A program made the translations under genes and the position numbers. Positions 55,421 to 64,000 of a stretch of DNA of 64,000 bases are shown in pieces. Where the stretch lies: positions 392,796,674 to 392,860,673 of the forward strand of contig CM062289.1 in NCBI GenBank assembly GCA_031216915.1, written 5' to 3'. Source of the stretch: Pictodentalium vernedei (taxonomy: Eukaryota; Mollusca; Scaphopoda; Dentaliida; Dentaliidae). The notes below the pieces were generated by a model that searched no databases, had not been told where the DNA came from, and worked only from the letters and a program-made list of their open reading frames with translations. Every line of letters begins with the position of its first letter. Within the stretch, counting starts at the first letter, position 1.

Positions 55421-56049
55421 TGACCGATGTTCAGTGTGTTATGGTAGATTAGCCCCCGAAGAAAAAAATTAAAGCCCGAGACGAAGTCGAGGGCGCTCAT
55501 TTTTTTTCTGAGGGGGCTAATCTATCATAACACACTGAACAACGGTCACTATGTTTTTTATTATACTGAATGACCTTTGAAAGGAATGTTTCTTTCAGAG
55601 TTATAAATAAATCAATAACAAATTGGCAGACTAAGACACTGATTCAGTTCACATACGTCGAATGTTTCAAATTCAGTTGATTTCCCCTTTGTGCCCAAAA
55701 ACTCCCTGAACAACTTTACACTTCTGTCAACACTTCGCTTAGTTGATGAACTGTCCTTTGACCTTAAAAGTGCCTCGATATTTTCATCGGTAATATTTGC
55801 GAAAGCCATGTTTGTTGTTGTCGTCTGAATTGAGACGAGAGAAAAACTTCGGAAACAGCGTGTGTTATTTTCTTCCTTTCGGCAATTTTCGGATTTAGCG
55901 TGTTTTATTACAAACAATAACAACCGTCGCGATGGACTATCACACGTTGTCAAGAATGGGCGGAGTCCTCAGGCATGATCACGCAAATTAGCAAATTGTA
56001 TCTGTCCAATCAGACGTCGTCTTTTGTCTCATTTTATTCATGAAGTATA
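55421..56049. mobile_element. Insertion with terminal hairpin and DUF3504-like exon
   Basis: Present in repeat L copy 2 and absent from copy 1 (between GTAGTGTGGT... and AATAATATAG...). Its left part is a 140-bp hairpin (55426-55560, arms CATAGTGACCGATGTTCAGT..., loop holding GAGACGAAGTC). TATTATA-like motifs lie at both borders (55421, about 55565 and 56040). It carries the short coding fragment 55612-55809 on the minus strand. Confidence 0.55.
55612..55809 (-). pseudogene. Crypton-type/DUF3504-like N-terminal coding fragment
   Basis: From MAFANITDENIEALL (55809) the frame runs SKDSSSTKRSVDRSVKLFREFL and then FETFDVCELNQCL before a stop. As I recall them, the first 60-70 residues of KIAA1958/ZMYM-related proteins that bear the Crypton-derived DUF3504 domain look like this: a short acidic start, then a core-binding-like helix with VRLFR-L. 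Only this N-terminal part is present. The recombinase-like catalytic part is missing, either spliced from elsewhere or lost. The open frame extends upstream to 55953, but the MAFA start fits the family better. Confidence 0.5.
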
Positions 56050-56420
56050 ATAAAAAAAATAATATAGAAGCTAGCTTTCTTCAATTATTTTCCCAATCAG
56101 TTTGAACGCTTGGCTATTATTCTCCATTGAAATCCACTTAAAAATAAGAAATTGTCGCTTTCATCATCTTTTGATGTTCTGTAACTTTTTACCTGTTCAT
56201 TATATCAAAGCAAGCGCATCGTGACATATAATACAGACACTATCCTTTCCGTTAATATAATTGTCTAGGCGGTAATATTTGCTATTTTTTTAGGGAAGAA
56301 TAAAAACTTGCAAATTACCGTAAAAACACATTAGCTAAACAAAAAGGTAAAGTGAACAGTTACTTAGTTGCTTAAAATTAATTTGCAATAAAAAGCCAAA
56401 TTTCCTTTTGGAACTCTTTA

Positions 56421-56780
56421 TTTATTGTTATTTATTGGTGTTTTTAAGGTCACATATTTCTGCACAATGGCTAATCATGACCACGACAGTTTTACGGGTG
56501 GAGGAAGCCGGAGTACCCGGAGAGAACCACCGAGCAACGGCGAGCAACTGTCAGCTCCCCAACATACTAACTCCACACAAGCAGGGTTAGCATTGGTTGA
56601 AGACATTTGCACCATCGACGCGCAGTACGCCTTAGTGCACAGCGTCACCGTGCCCCCACGTGGGCAATGGGAGTGAAGTGTCTTGCCCAAGGACACAACT
56701 CGATTGCCGCAGGTGGGATTCGAACCGAGGACCTCTCGGCTTGCTGCCTGAACCTCTACCTACTGAGCCACAGCGCCCCC
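56421..56780 (-). mobile_element. SINE with tRNA-like head (type 1)
   Basis: Full-length; head at right ends with GAGCCACAGCGCCCCC. Flanks TTGGAACTCTTTA (56408-56420) and TGGAACTTTTA (56781-56791) form the target duplication with one indel. Confidence 0.85.
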
Positions 56781-56784
56781 TGGA

Positions 56785-56849
56785 ACTTTTAATAAATGAA
56801 AACAACAGACAGCTCCTAGAGCTGTCTGTTGTTTTCGTTTATTAAAAGT
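56785..56849. repeat. Hairpin of repeat L, copy 2
   Basis: Same arms as 32099-32163 (ACTTTTAATAAATGAAAACA and complement), centre CAGCTCCTAGAGCTG. It lies at the same place relative to L. Confidence 0.85.
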
Positions 56850-57249
56850 AATCAAAAGTTTATGAAAGCGACGTTTTCTTATTTTCTACTGATGTCACAA
56901 GTGTTTTCTCAATAATTTACAAGATTCTTAATTGGATCAGCCTCTGTCGTCTAATAATTTCAGGGGAGATAACCTTAACCGAAATAACTCAGGGATGTGC
57001 GTCTAACAAGATTCGAGATTCGATTTGAGCAAGAAATCGTTATCCCCAGACCCTAGGGACACTTTTATTGTTACGGCCACGTGGGGTATGGTCTTACTCT
57101 CTGCGTTCATCGAATAACAACGATCGAATAAACTGATGAGGTGAATGAAATTAATCTGAAAGGAATAGAAGGAATATCTGGGATGAAATTTTCTCCCCCA
57201 CTATACGTGAAACATACGCGTGTCCCGGGTGAGACAGCAGGGTGGGATA

Positions 57250-57323
57250 TTTCTATCCCACCCACCCCACGTGACATACTCATTTGCATATGAGTATGTC
57301 ACGTGGGGTGGGTGGGATAGAAA
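57250..57323. repeat. 74-bp near-perfect hairpin
   Basis: Arms TTTCTATCCCACCCACCCCA...CGTGACATACTCAT and complement, loop TTGCAT. The arm sequence also occurs once more nearby (CCACGTGGGGTATGG at 57077). Confidence 0.8.
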
Positions 57324-57684
57324 CCATTTGCAAATATAAATAGACTCAATATTTAATTATTATTCAAATATTAAACTTGATTTGTTTCAACCCCATGTTT
57401 CTCTGCAGATTTAATAATATCACTGCGCGAATTTATCGATCGATCAATAATCTCACAATGCCCTTTACATTAGAGTTTGACACGCGCAAATTCATTAACC
57501 CCTTAACGGACAGTGTTACAAATCAATTTTTTAGTATATACCTATGGTATATACCTAACTTTTGTACGATCTTTCCAATGAAAGTGTTCGTATTTCGAAA
57601 GGACTACTTGATAAACTGGGTATGTCAGCACGTGACCGCCAGTTATCTACAATGGAGTAATCCTCGTGTGTGGGGAGAAAAATC

Positions 57685-57834
57685 ATCCTCGATGAGTCTG
57701 AAGGTGGGAATGGGGAAATCTCACCCTCGGGGCAAGATATTTGAACCAGACCCTCCGCAGGCCTCGGGTCTGGTTCAAATATCTTGCCCCTCGGATGAGA
57801 TTTCCCCACCCCCACCTCCAGACTCATCGGGGAT
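57685..57834. repeat. 150-bp hairpin
   Basis: Arms of about 65 bp (GATGAGTCTGAAGGTGGGAA..., GGGGCAAGATATTTGAACCA...) around CCTCCGCAGGCC. Because it is palindromic it yields similar open frames on both strands (GKSHPRGKIFEPDP), which are not genes. Confidence 0.85.
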
Positions 57835-58299
57835 CATAATAATCTCCCCTCTTATCATTTTCTTCCAGAAATAAGGAACTTACGTAAAAGGTTTGAATCT
57901 CTTTTTGAGATACTCCTCGGACGCCTTCCTGGGAGCCATCCAGCCGAATATCCTCTTTGCTATTCTCAGTACTTTGACACCCTCACTGATCAGTATTAAT
58001 CTCGGAAGTTTCAAAGTCACATCCGTAGAAAGCACACGTAGTTCCTGGAAAATCAAAAATTGATCTCATCATATTTCATTCACTCTCCAGAGACTAACCC
58101 AAATACAGCCTTTTTACCATCTCATCAGTGGAGCGAGTTAATAGAGAACTACTTACTGGAGATCTCGGAGTCACAAGTAAGGGCAACCCAGGGTAAAAAA
58201 ATCGTCAGAGAAAGAGTCATGGAGGATGGTAACCTCAATTGTCGAGAGGGGACCAAATCAAAGAAGTTTTTGGATGGCCAGGTTTTAATTGCACCTTTG

Positions 58300-58623
58300 G
58301 CTCACTAATGTTCAAGGTGAAGTCGCGGTCCCTGGAGCTTAGGGGAAAATAGGGAAAACAGTAAAAAGGAGTGCCAAATGTGTAAATCAGGCGTGGTGGA
58401 GATCCTGGAACACTTTCTACTAGAATGTCCAAAATACCTGGGTCACAGAATAAGATTCACCGGGACTATAATGAGGAAACGGGATGAGAGAAAGAGGAAA
58501 TTGCGGTTAGTGGGTGATACAAAGGAGAGGATTAGTATGCTTATTGGAGAGATTGGGAAGAATAGGACACGGGATGTCATCATGAAGTTCGTCTCCAAGT
58601 GCTGGGGGAGAGAAGAGGCGTAG
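58300..58623 (+). pseudogene. LINE C-terminal fragment
   Basis: The frame at 58378-58623 begins MCKSGVVEILEHFLLECPKY, the CCHC-type motif seen near the end of many LINE RT proteins. It continues about 60 residues of charged sequence to a stop. A preceding frame (58310-58375) reads on in another phase. It pairs with the minus-strand relic at 52784-53053. Confidence 0.5.
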
Positions 58624-58780
58624 AAATAGGGAGGCAGTTGGGAGCACAGGGGTAACCAAGGCCTTCTCGCCCGAGAACCGTGATAAATCAGCGGCCGGCC
58701 AAAGTGTTATTGTTATTACCATCTGACAAATACTCAATGCTCTTTCACTTGCAAAGTATTAAGTACCATTAACCCATTAA

Positions 58781-59014
58781 CCCTTTACCTGACATGAAAA
58801 ACAGACGACACTTGCAAAAAACTTCTTGAATAACTAATTCCTTTCATTTTTTGTCTTAAAAACATAGGTTATGACCACTCAATGGAACGAGCTGGTTTCA
58901 ATGAGGGGTCATAACCTATGTTTTTGAGACAAAAATGAAAAAAAATAATGAAAATTATTTGGCGATTTTTGAGAATAGCGCTGGTCGCTTTTTGCCATTG
59001 CGTTGGGTAAAGGG
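58781..59014. mobile_element. Family A MITE, copy 11
   Basis: TTAA at 58777-58780 and 59015-59018. Ends CCCTTTACCTGACATG and CGTTGGGTAAAGGG. The hairpin centre has lost part of one arm (GGAACGAGCTGGTTTC). Confidence 0.85.
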
Positions 59015-59029
59015 TTAATTAATGAATTA

Positions 59030-59155
59030 GCCGCATCCTCCTGCGTCATTTGCAAATTCAGCAGTTGAAACTTTTTTCAAAACATTTCAACAAAACCACA
59101 CGTCGAGCTCGTTCCAATGAGGGTTCACATGATATGGTTTTACTGAAAACATTTT
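59030..59155. mobile_element. Family A2 MITE relic, next to copy 11
   Basis: Retains AAATTCAGCAGTTGAAA, CATTTCAACAAAACCA, then only the right half of the hairpin (CGAGCTCGTTCCAATGAGGG...ACATGATATGG). Termini are lost. A second A/A2 adjacency like 43536-44043. Confidence 0.7.
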
Positions 59156-59159
59156 TCTC

Positions 59160-60345
59160 GCTCTGCTAATTTCAAGGGAGATAACTTGGTCAAAAGTCCA
59201 TTTTCATGACGAAAAAAGTCAGGAATGAGCAGGCACCTTGAATGGATGAAACCCCTTTGGTTGCACACACTGCCCAACAACCCTCTGGAAATAATCATTT
59301 GATAAATAGACGCCTACGGCTCTCGCAAATATGACTACGCCATTCCAACGAGTTTTGTAAAACACCCACCGATTCAAACACACATCGCGTTCTGTGTTTA
59401 TTACACATCCCATGCATTAAAATTCATTTAAATTAACAAATTTTAATTCCGATATTTAAACCCAAAGGTGAAGAGTCCGTTTGTTTTGTTTGAAGCTGTA
59501 CTGATCAAATTGATTAATAAAAAATCAAAACAACCTTTTGGGAACCAGTCTAAATTACATTCGTTATCTTTACTTTTGGGCGTGTTTGTTGAAATTTGTA
59601 TCGCTGTTTCTCCTCGGTTGATGTTCATTCACGCCAAACCATTTTGTAGCTATTACTATTAGTAACAAGCCAAGACCAATACCGGGTCTGGACCTGCGTC
59701 GCTGCATGCAATTGATTACAGAGATGAACAGACTTCAAAGTATCGGCAAACAGGAAGTGGCTGCACGGCAGATCTGAAAATTAGATACACGATACAACTC
59801 ATCATTATGAAGCAGCAGACCAAATATAAAACCATTCCCTTTCATAGAAGCCAAGAAAACTTTGACGGAAGAAGTGTTTCGGACGGACTGACGAACGGAC
59901 GGACGGACTGACGGACTGACGGACGGAGTCGAGCGGTTACTAGACCTGCTCTGTCGCTGGCGACGCAGGTAAAACTATAAGTACAAATTTGGGCAGATTT
60001 GCAAAACAGCTAGGAGAAACGTTTTTAAAAGAAGTTCGAAGCATGTCAGGATGTCTGAAGATTTACCGAAATGAAGTTGACCAATTTAGATATAACGCGA
60101 CCCGCAGACGAGACAGCCACGGGACTGAGGTAATGTTGTGGTTGGGACTGATTGTATTTTTTTAAATATTATCTTATTTTTGGTTAACTAATTTTATGTG
60201 AACCGACTTTATTTTTCTTTGGACGTTTTCATTTTCACACTACGCGACAGACGATCGATAATTGTATAATGAAATTTGGAAACTTTTCGAAGCGTAACTA
60301 ATGGCTCGACGGGAAAGGAACTAGTATAAAGGGTGCTGGGAAAAA
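59160..60345. other. Mostly unique sequence with an ACGG microsatellite
   Basis: An ACGG/ACTG run lies at 59885-59930. No frame above 65 codons and no family recognised. Confidence 0.5.
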
Positions 60346-60349
60346 AGTT

Positions 60350-60556
60350 CCGGTGTAAAAGGAATGGAAGTCCGTAGGAACGTTAGTCCCTCTGGACTAT
60401 TATTCCGCGGAATTATAGTCCTAGGTCTAACATTTCTAGGAATAGTAGTCCGGCGGACTACTATTCCTAGAAATGTTAGACCTAGGACTATAATTCCGCG
60501 GAATAATAGTCCAGAGGGACTAATTTTCCTACGGACTTCCATTCCTGTCACACCGG
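60350..60556. repeat. 207-bp near-perfect palindrome
   Basis: Arms of about 100 bp with only a handful of mismatches meet at AGTAGTCCGGCGGACTACT with virtually no loop. Each arm is itself a string of small palindromes (ATTCCGCGGAAT, AGTCC...GGACT, CCTAGG). Outer ends CCGGTGT/ACACCGG. It produces near-identical open frames on both strands. No target duplication or second copy seen. Confidence 0.9.
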
Positions 60557-60898
60557 CTTGGACATCACCAGTTGAATACAGAAACGTTTATGTCATAGCG
60601 GCGATTCCGTTAAATACAAGGGTTTAAAGTTTAATGGATGTATTGTAATAGTAATCCTTACACTGCACTGATTCTTGAGAATATTACCAACTGCAGCCCA
60701 TCGTTTAGATGAATTTGACGAATCCTTGCGATAAGAATCGGGTACTTCTAGCTTTCTATCCATCATTCCTCTTAAATTAACATCTGTTTTGTCCAGAACC
60801 TCACAAATGTCGATCTCCCTGAGCAAAGAAATACGGCCCTGAAATAAAAGTGCTTTCAGTAGAGTTAATAAATAAACGCATCCTTGCAATATCGCCCC

Positions 60899-60956
60899 AT
60901 GAGTTCCAATGTGATCTGTGTGCCAGTAGGCACACATAACACACTGGAAACTCAGT
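60899..60956. repeat. Family C hairpin, copy 4
   Basis: GAGTTCCAATGTGATCTGTG and complement around TGCCAGTAGGCA. No other feature from 60,960 to 61,425. Confidence 0.8.
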
Positions 60957-61429
60957 GGACGATATGGCCTGTTATATACTTCGCACTACCGCCGCGTTAA
61001 ATTAAATTAATTCCAATTAATTCCAAATCTTCGTGGCAGCCAGACGAATCTAATTTCCAAACTTGAATTATATCGGTGCTGGTGATAGACATCGCATCAC
61101 CGTCGACTCGAATTGAATGCAAATGGAATGATAATGATTTGCTAATCAGAAAAAACACCCAATCTTCCTTGTTTTGGGGTGGGGGTAGGGAGGCACCCAA
61201 CTTAGCTATATGGACACTACTCGGCAATTTTCTTTTAAAACGGTATGCGTCATGTTTCCCCACTAAAGCATTAAAAATTGCAAACAAATATGCCTGTATA
61301 TGCAGGTCAAACTATATAAACCTTATCATATGAAAGACAATCTCCAAATGAATTCAGAGCGACCATGTAGCGTCCGTATAAATACAGGATATCTACGCTG
61401 TTTTAGTGAATATCGGGAATTATCATATG

Positions 61430-62111
61430 ACTCGTCCGTTTTGTTCACTTTAGAACATTTGATATTTTGTTTTCATATTAATCAGTGATAAATAAAGCCT
61501 TCTGTCAATTTCATTGGTCAATTTCAAAACTAGACAATTTGGTTGGCTGAACAAAATAAAAACTGGGCCACATTTTGATAATTTGCATAATTAGAGTAGG
61601 GAGCTTTCATTGGTCAATTTCAAAACTGGACAATTTGATTGGCTAAACAAAATACAACTGGGTCGCATTTGCATAATTTCAGCAGGGAGAATTTACGTTA
61701 TCTGTCCTATTTAGGGTGGGTTATATTGTATTAATCTTTTACCTACCAGAAAAACGCCATTCATTTTTTTTATATTTTCACTTTTTGCTTCCAAAACATA
61801 GGTTATGACCCCTCATTGGAACGAGCTCGTTCCAATGAGGGGTGATAACCTATGTTTTGGAAGCAAAAAATGAATTTTTTTTTAGTTATACGAGGATGTT
61901 TTTTCCCGAGTGCCGTCTGCAACTCAAGTTAGGTGATGGGTTAAAAAGTCATACTAAATGGCTAATTTGTGCTATTTTGTTCAGCCAATCAAATTGTCTA
62001 GTTTTGGAATTGACCAATGAAATTGACGGAAGGCTTTATTTATCACTGATTAATATGAAAACAGAATATCAAATGTTTTAAAGTGAACAAGACGGACGAG
62101 TCATATGATAA
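61430..62111. mobile_element. Foldback element F, copy 2 (intact)
   Basis: 682 bp with terminal inverted repeats of about 138 bp (TTATCATATGACTCGTCCGT... and complement, including AAATTGACGGAAGGCTTTAT). Between them are a partial direct duplication and a family A MITE. No coding sequence. The second copy is 10077-10654. Confidence 0.85.
61735..61940. mobile_element. Family A MITE variant, inside F copy 2
   Basis: TTAA at 61731-61734 and 61941-61944. Ends TCTTTTACCTACC and GTTAGGTGATGGG. The perfect hairpin has centre CATTGGAACGAGCTCGTTCC and no loop. Twin of 10388-10596. Confidence 0.8.
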
Positions 62112-62114
62112 GTA

Positions 62115-62620
62115 TAGATATCACATAAGATTTGTGCGTAGACTCAAATATTGTGACTTGAGGTCGTGCGTCAATTAAATTCGACTCGACGGTAGAGCGC
62201 CCGTATATTTGAAATGAAGATTTGACGGATTTCAGACTAATCTAATTCAAATGATTTCGAGTCGACGGTAGTATGAACTATATAACAGGCCAATCTTAAA
62301 ACAACCAAACATGCACGGCGATTCTCCATTTTGGCACCACAATAAGGATATAATTCACGAATACTACGCTGGAATGAGCTGACAAGCTGGTTTTCAATGA
62401 AAAAAATGTAGTTGCTTAGGGATATATTCTTCATATTTTTGGTTTCATGTTGTGAGGTGAAATAATTCTTTTTTTTTTGCTGTTTGATCACGGGCCAGAA
62501 TACTTATTTTAGAATTTTCCCACATTTTTACCTTGCTCCTACAGTATTTATTTGTCTATAGAATGTCTTAATTTCAAGAAACTTTTCTTTTCAAAATAAT
62601 ACTTGAAAGATTTAGGTCAT
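62115..62620. other. No recognisable feature
   Basis: AT-rich sequence, with two TCGACGGTAG occurrences about 80 bp apart (62185, 62262) as the only internal repeat. Confidence 0.5.
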
Positions 62621-62629
62621 GTTGTTTAA

Positions 62630-62866
62630 CCAGTTACCAAATACGAAAAAAAGAAGACATTTGAAAAAAATTCTTGAATAACTAAATATTTTTATTTTTG
62701 TCTAAATAGCATAGTTTATGACCCCTAATAGGAACGAGCTCAACGAGCTCGTTCCTATGAGGGGTCATAAATTATGTTTTCAGAGGCAAAAATTAAAATA
62801 ATAAAATTTGAATGGCGATTGTTGTACAGACCACTGGGCAGTTACGCAGGTTACGCTAGGTAAAAT
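62630..62866. mobile_element. Family A MITE, decayed copy
   Basis: TTAA (62626-62629) then CCAGTTACCAAATACG. The hairpin has GGAACGAGCTCAACGAGCTC. The right end GCTAGGTAAAATG has lost its TTAA. 62,870-63,385 shows nothing else. Confidence 0.75.
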
Positions 62867-63390
62867 GATAAAAAGTTCAGACTAATAGGTGGGCAGTGGA
62901 GTCAATGACCTGTCGGCCTTTCGTGACATGTTCAATACCAGAATCACTACTTTGACTGTAAGAACCAAGTGCAGAGGTCCTTTACCAACAATGTACTGCA
63001 AAATCAGGAAAGGCGTGTGTCTCTATTGTCACGATTTCCCACACCAAACATGCAAAAGTCCGCTTATAAAACACTTAGTTTGTAAGTAGCCATTTCCAAA
63101 ACACCTTGAACTGAAAATACACATTTGATGTCAATTGAAAATCAAATAGATACGAAACTATAGTTATGTAATGTCAAACGATTTGCTCTGAATAAAGAGA
63201 GCTTTGGTGATAATTACAACATATGATTTGTATTACTTCGTGTCTTATCATACGTATTAAATCTTTGGTACCAATATTGAATGTATGGAGAAGCATTATA
63301 CAGCATCTGTTGGAGTTTTAAATAATGATCTATTACTCGCCCATTTGTCTGGCTCTGTTGTATCACAGGGAGCTTTATCTGGTCATTTAA

Positions 63391-64000
63391 CCCTTTACCC
63401 AACGTAACGGCCAAACGGACCAGCGCTGTTCACAAAAATTAATTTTCATTATTTTTCTCATTTTCTCTCTCTCTCATTTATTTATTTAATTATTTGTGTT
63501 TAGGGTCACATATTTCTGCACAATGGCTAAGCATGACCGCGACAGTTTTACGGGTGGAGGAAGCCGGAATACCCGGAGAAAACCACCGAGCAATGGCGAG
63601 CAACTGTCAGCTCCCCAACATACTAACTCCACACAACCAGGGTTAGCATTGGTTGAAGGCAAGTGCACCATCGACGTGACGTGCAGTACGCCTTAGTACA
63701 CAACGCCACCGTGCCCCCACGTGGGCAATGGGGGTGAAGTGTCTTGCCCAAGGACACAACGCGGTTGCCGCAGGTGGGATTCGAACCGAAGACCTCTCGG
63801 CTTGCAGCCTGCACCTCTACCAACTGAGCCACCGCGCCCCTCTCTCTCTCTCTCTCAAAAACATAGGTTATGACCCCTCTTTGGAACGAGCTCGTTCCAA
63901 TGAGGGGTCATAACCTATGTTTTTGAGACAAAAAATGGAAAAAATTAGTCATTCAAAAATTTTGTTTCGAAGTGTCGTCTGCTTTTCATGTTAGGTAAAG
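63391..64000. mobile_element. Family A MITE split by a SINE, runs off the window
   Basis: TTAA at 63387-63390 then CCCTTTACCCAACG. The left arm stops at 63469 and resumes after the SINE with CTCAAAAACATAGGTTATGA. The right terminus GTTAGGTAAAG reaches the last base, so its final bases and TTAA lie outside. Confidence 0.85.
63470..63838 (-). mobile_element. SINE with tRNA-like head (type 1), in a MITE arm
   Basis: Full-length minus-strand copy (tail at left, head at right with GAGCCACCGCGCCCC). It is bordered by TCTCTCTCTC runs on both sides, which replace the MITE's GTCTC and serve as target duplication, perhaps lengthened by slippage. Confidence 0.85.

Larger units (their letters stand above)
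55206..57000. repeat. Long interspersed repeat L, copy 2
   Basis: Collinear with 30340-32300. Its own insertions are the 55421-56049 element and the SINE at 56421-56780. Left border set by the SINE target site, since the match to copy 1 begins at GGCTGACAATTTTCG/TGACTGACAATTTTCG. Confidence 0.7.

Noticed and set aside
57555-57874. Frames with GKSHPRGKIFEPDP on both strands
   Set aside because: Same palindrome effect; no domain recognised.
60321-60627. Near-identical frames on both strands (EVRRNVSPSGLLFRGI)
   Set aside because: A necessary result of the 207-bp palindrome.

Overview
This is eukaryotic nuclear DNA, AT-rich and almost wholly made of transposable elements and their relics. There are no prokaryotic operons or Shine-Dalgarno-like gene starts. 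What is present is SINEs, Tx1/L1-like LINEs, short TIR elements (MITE-like) and one plausible host exon. The SINE style and the tandem unit containing 'gggcataactctggcaaaa' resemble marine invertebrates, perhaps a mollusc. That placement is from memory and weak.

Layout. 1-22,560: three successive, diverged copies of one multi-kilobase segment (unit I about 1-6,867; II about 6,868-16,000; III about 16,107-22,560), each decorated with its own later insertions. Unit III contains a SINE (17,498-22,384) that is itself split by a 5'-truncated LINE (17,836-22,344), with target-site duplications (TSDs) visible at both levels. 22,561-30,340: a hAT-type MITE, SINEs and many hairpins. 30,340-32,300 and 55,206-57,000: two copies of another long repeat, each hit by different elements. 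The second carries an insertion with a Crypton/DUF3504-like N-terminal coding fragment. 33,169-38,960: nested TIR elements, including one whose ends are built from tandem 15-bp motifs. 40,426-40,980 (minus): the best host-gene candidate, a spliced-looking exon lying between two MITEs. 44,920-51,790: a tandem array of about 150-bp units split by a nearly full-length but decayed Tx1-like LINE. 52,000-64,000: MITEs, SINEs, LINE 3' scraps and long hairpins.

Common theme. More than 40 long inverted repeats with very short loops occur. Most are centres of short elements, and many have TTAA (piggyBac-like), TA or 8-bp (hAT-like) duplications. The commonest (family A, 16 copies) is a TTAA-flanked element of about 240 bp with a central hairpin around ACGAGCTCG. 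SINEs share one body and tail but carry at least three heads (two tRNA-like, one 5S rRNA-like). No transposase able to move the MITEs is in the window. Both LINEs are defective, by 5' truncation in one and by frameshifts and an RT deletion in the other. All boundaries come from reading by eye; identities were not computed.
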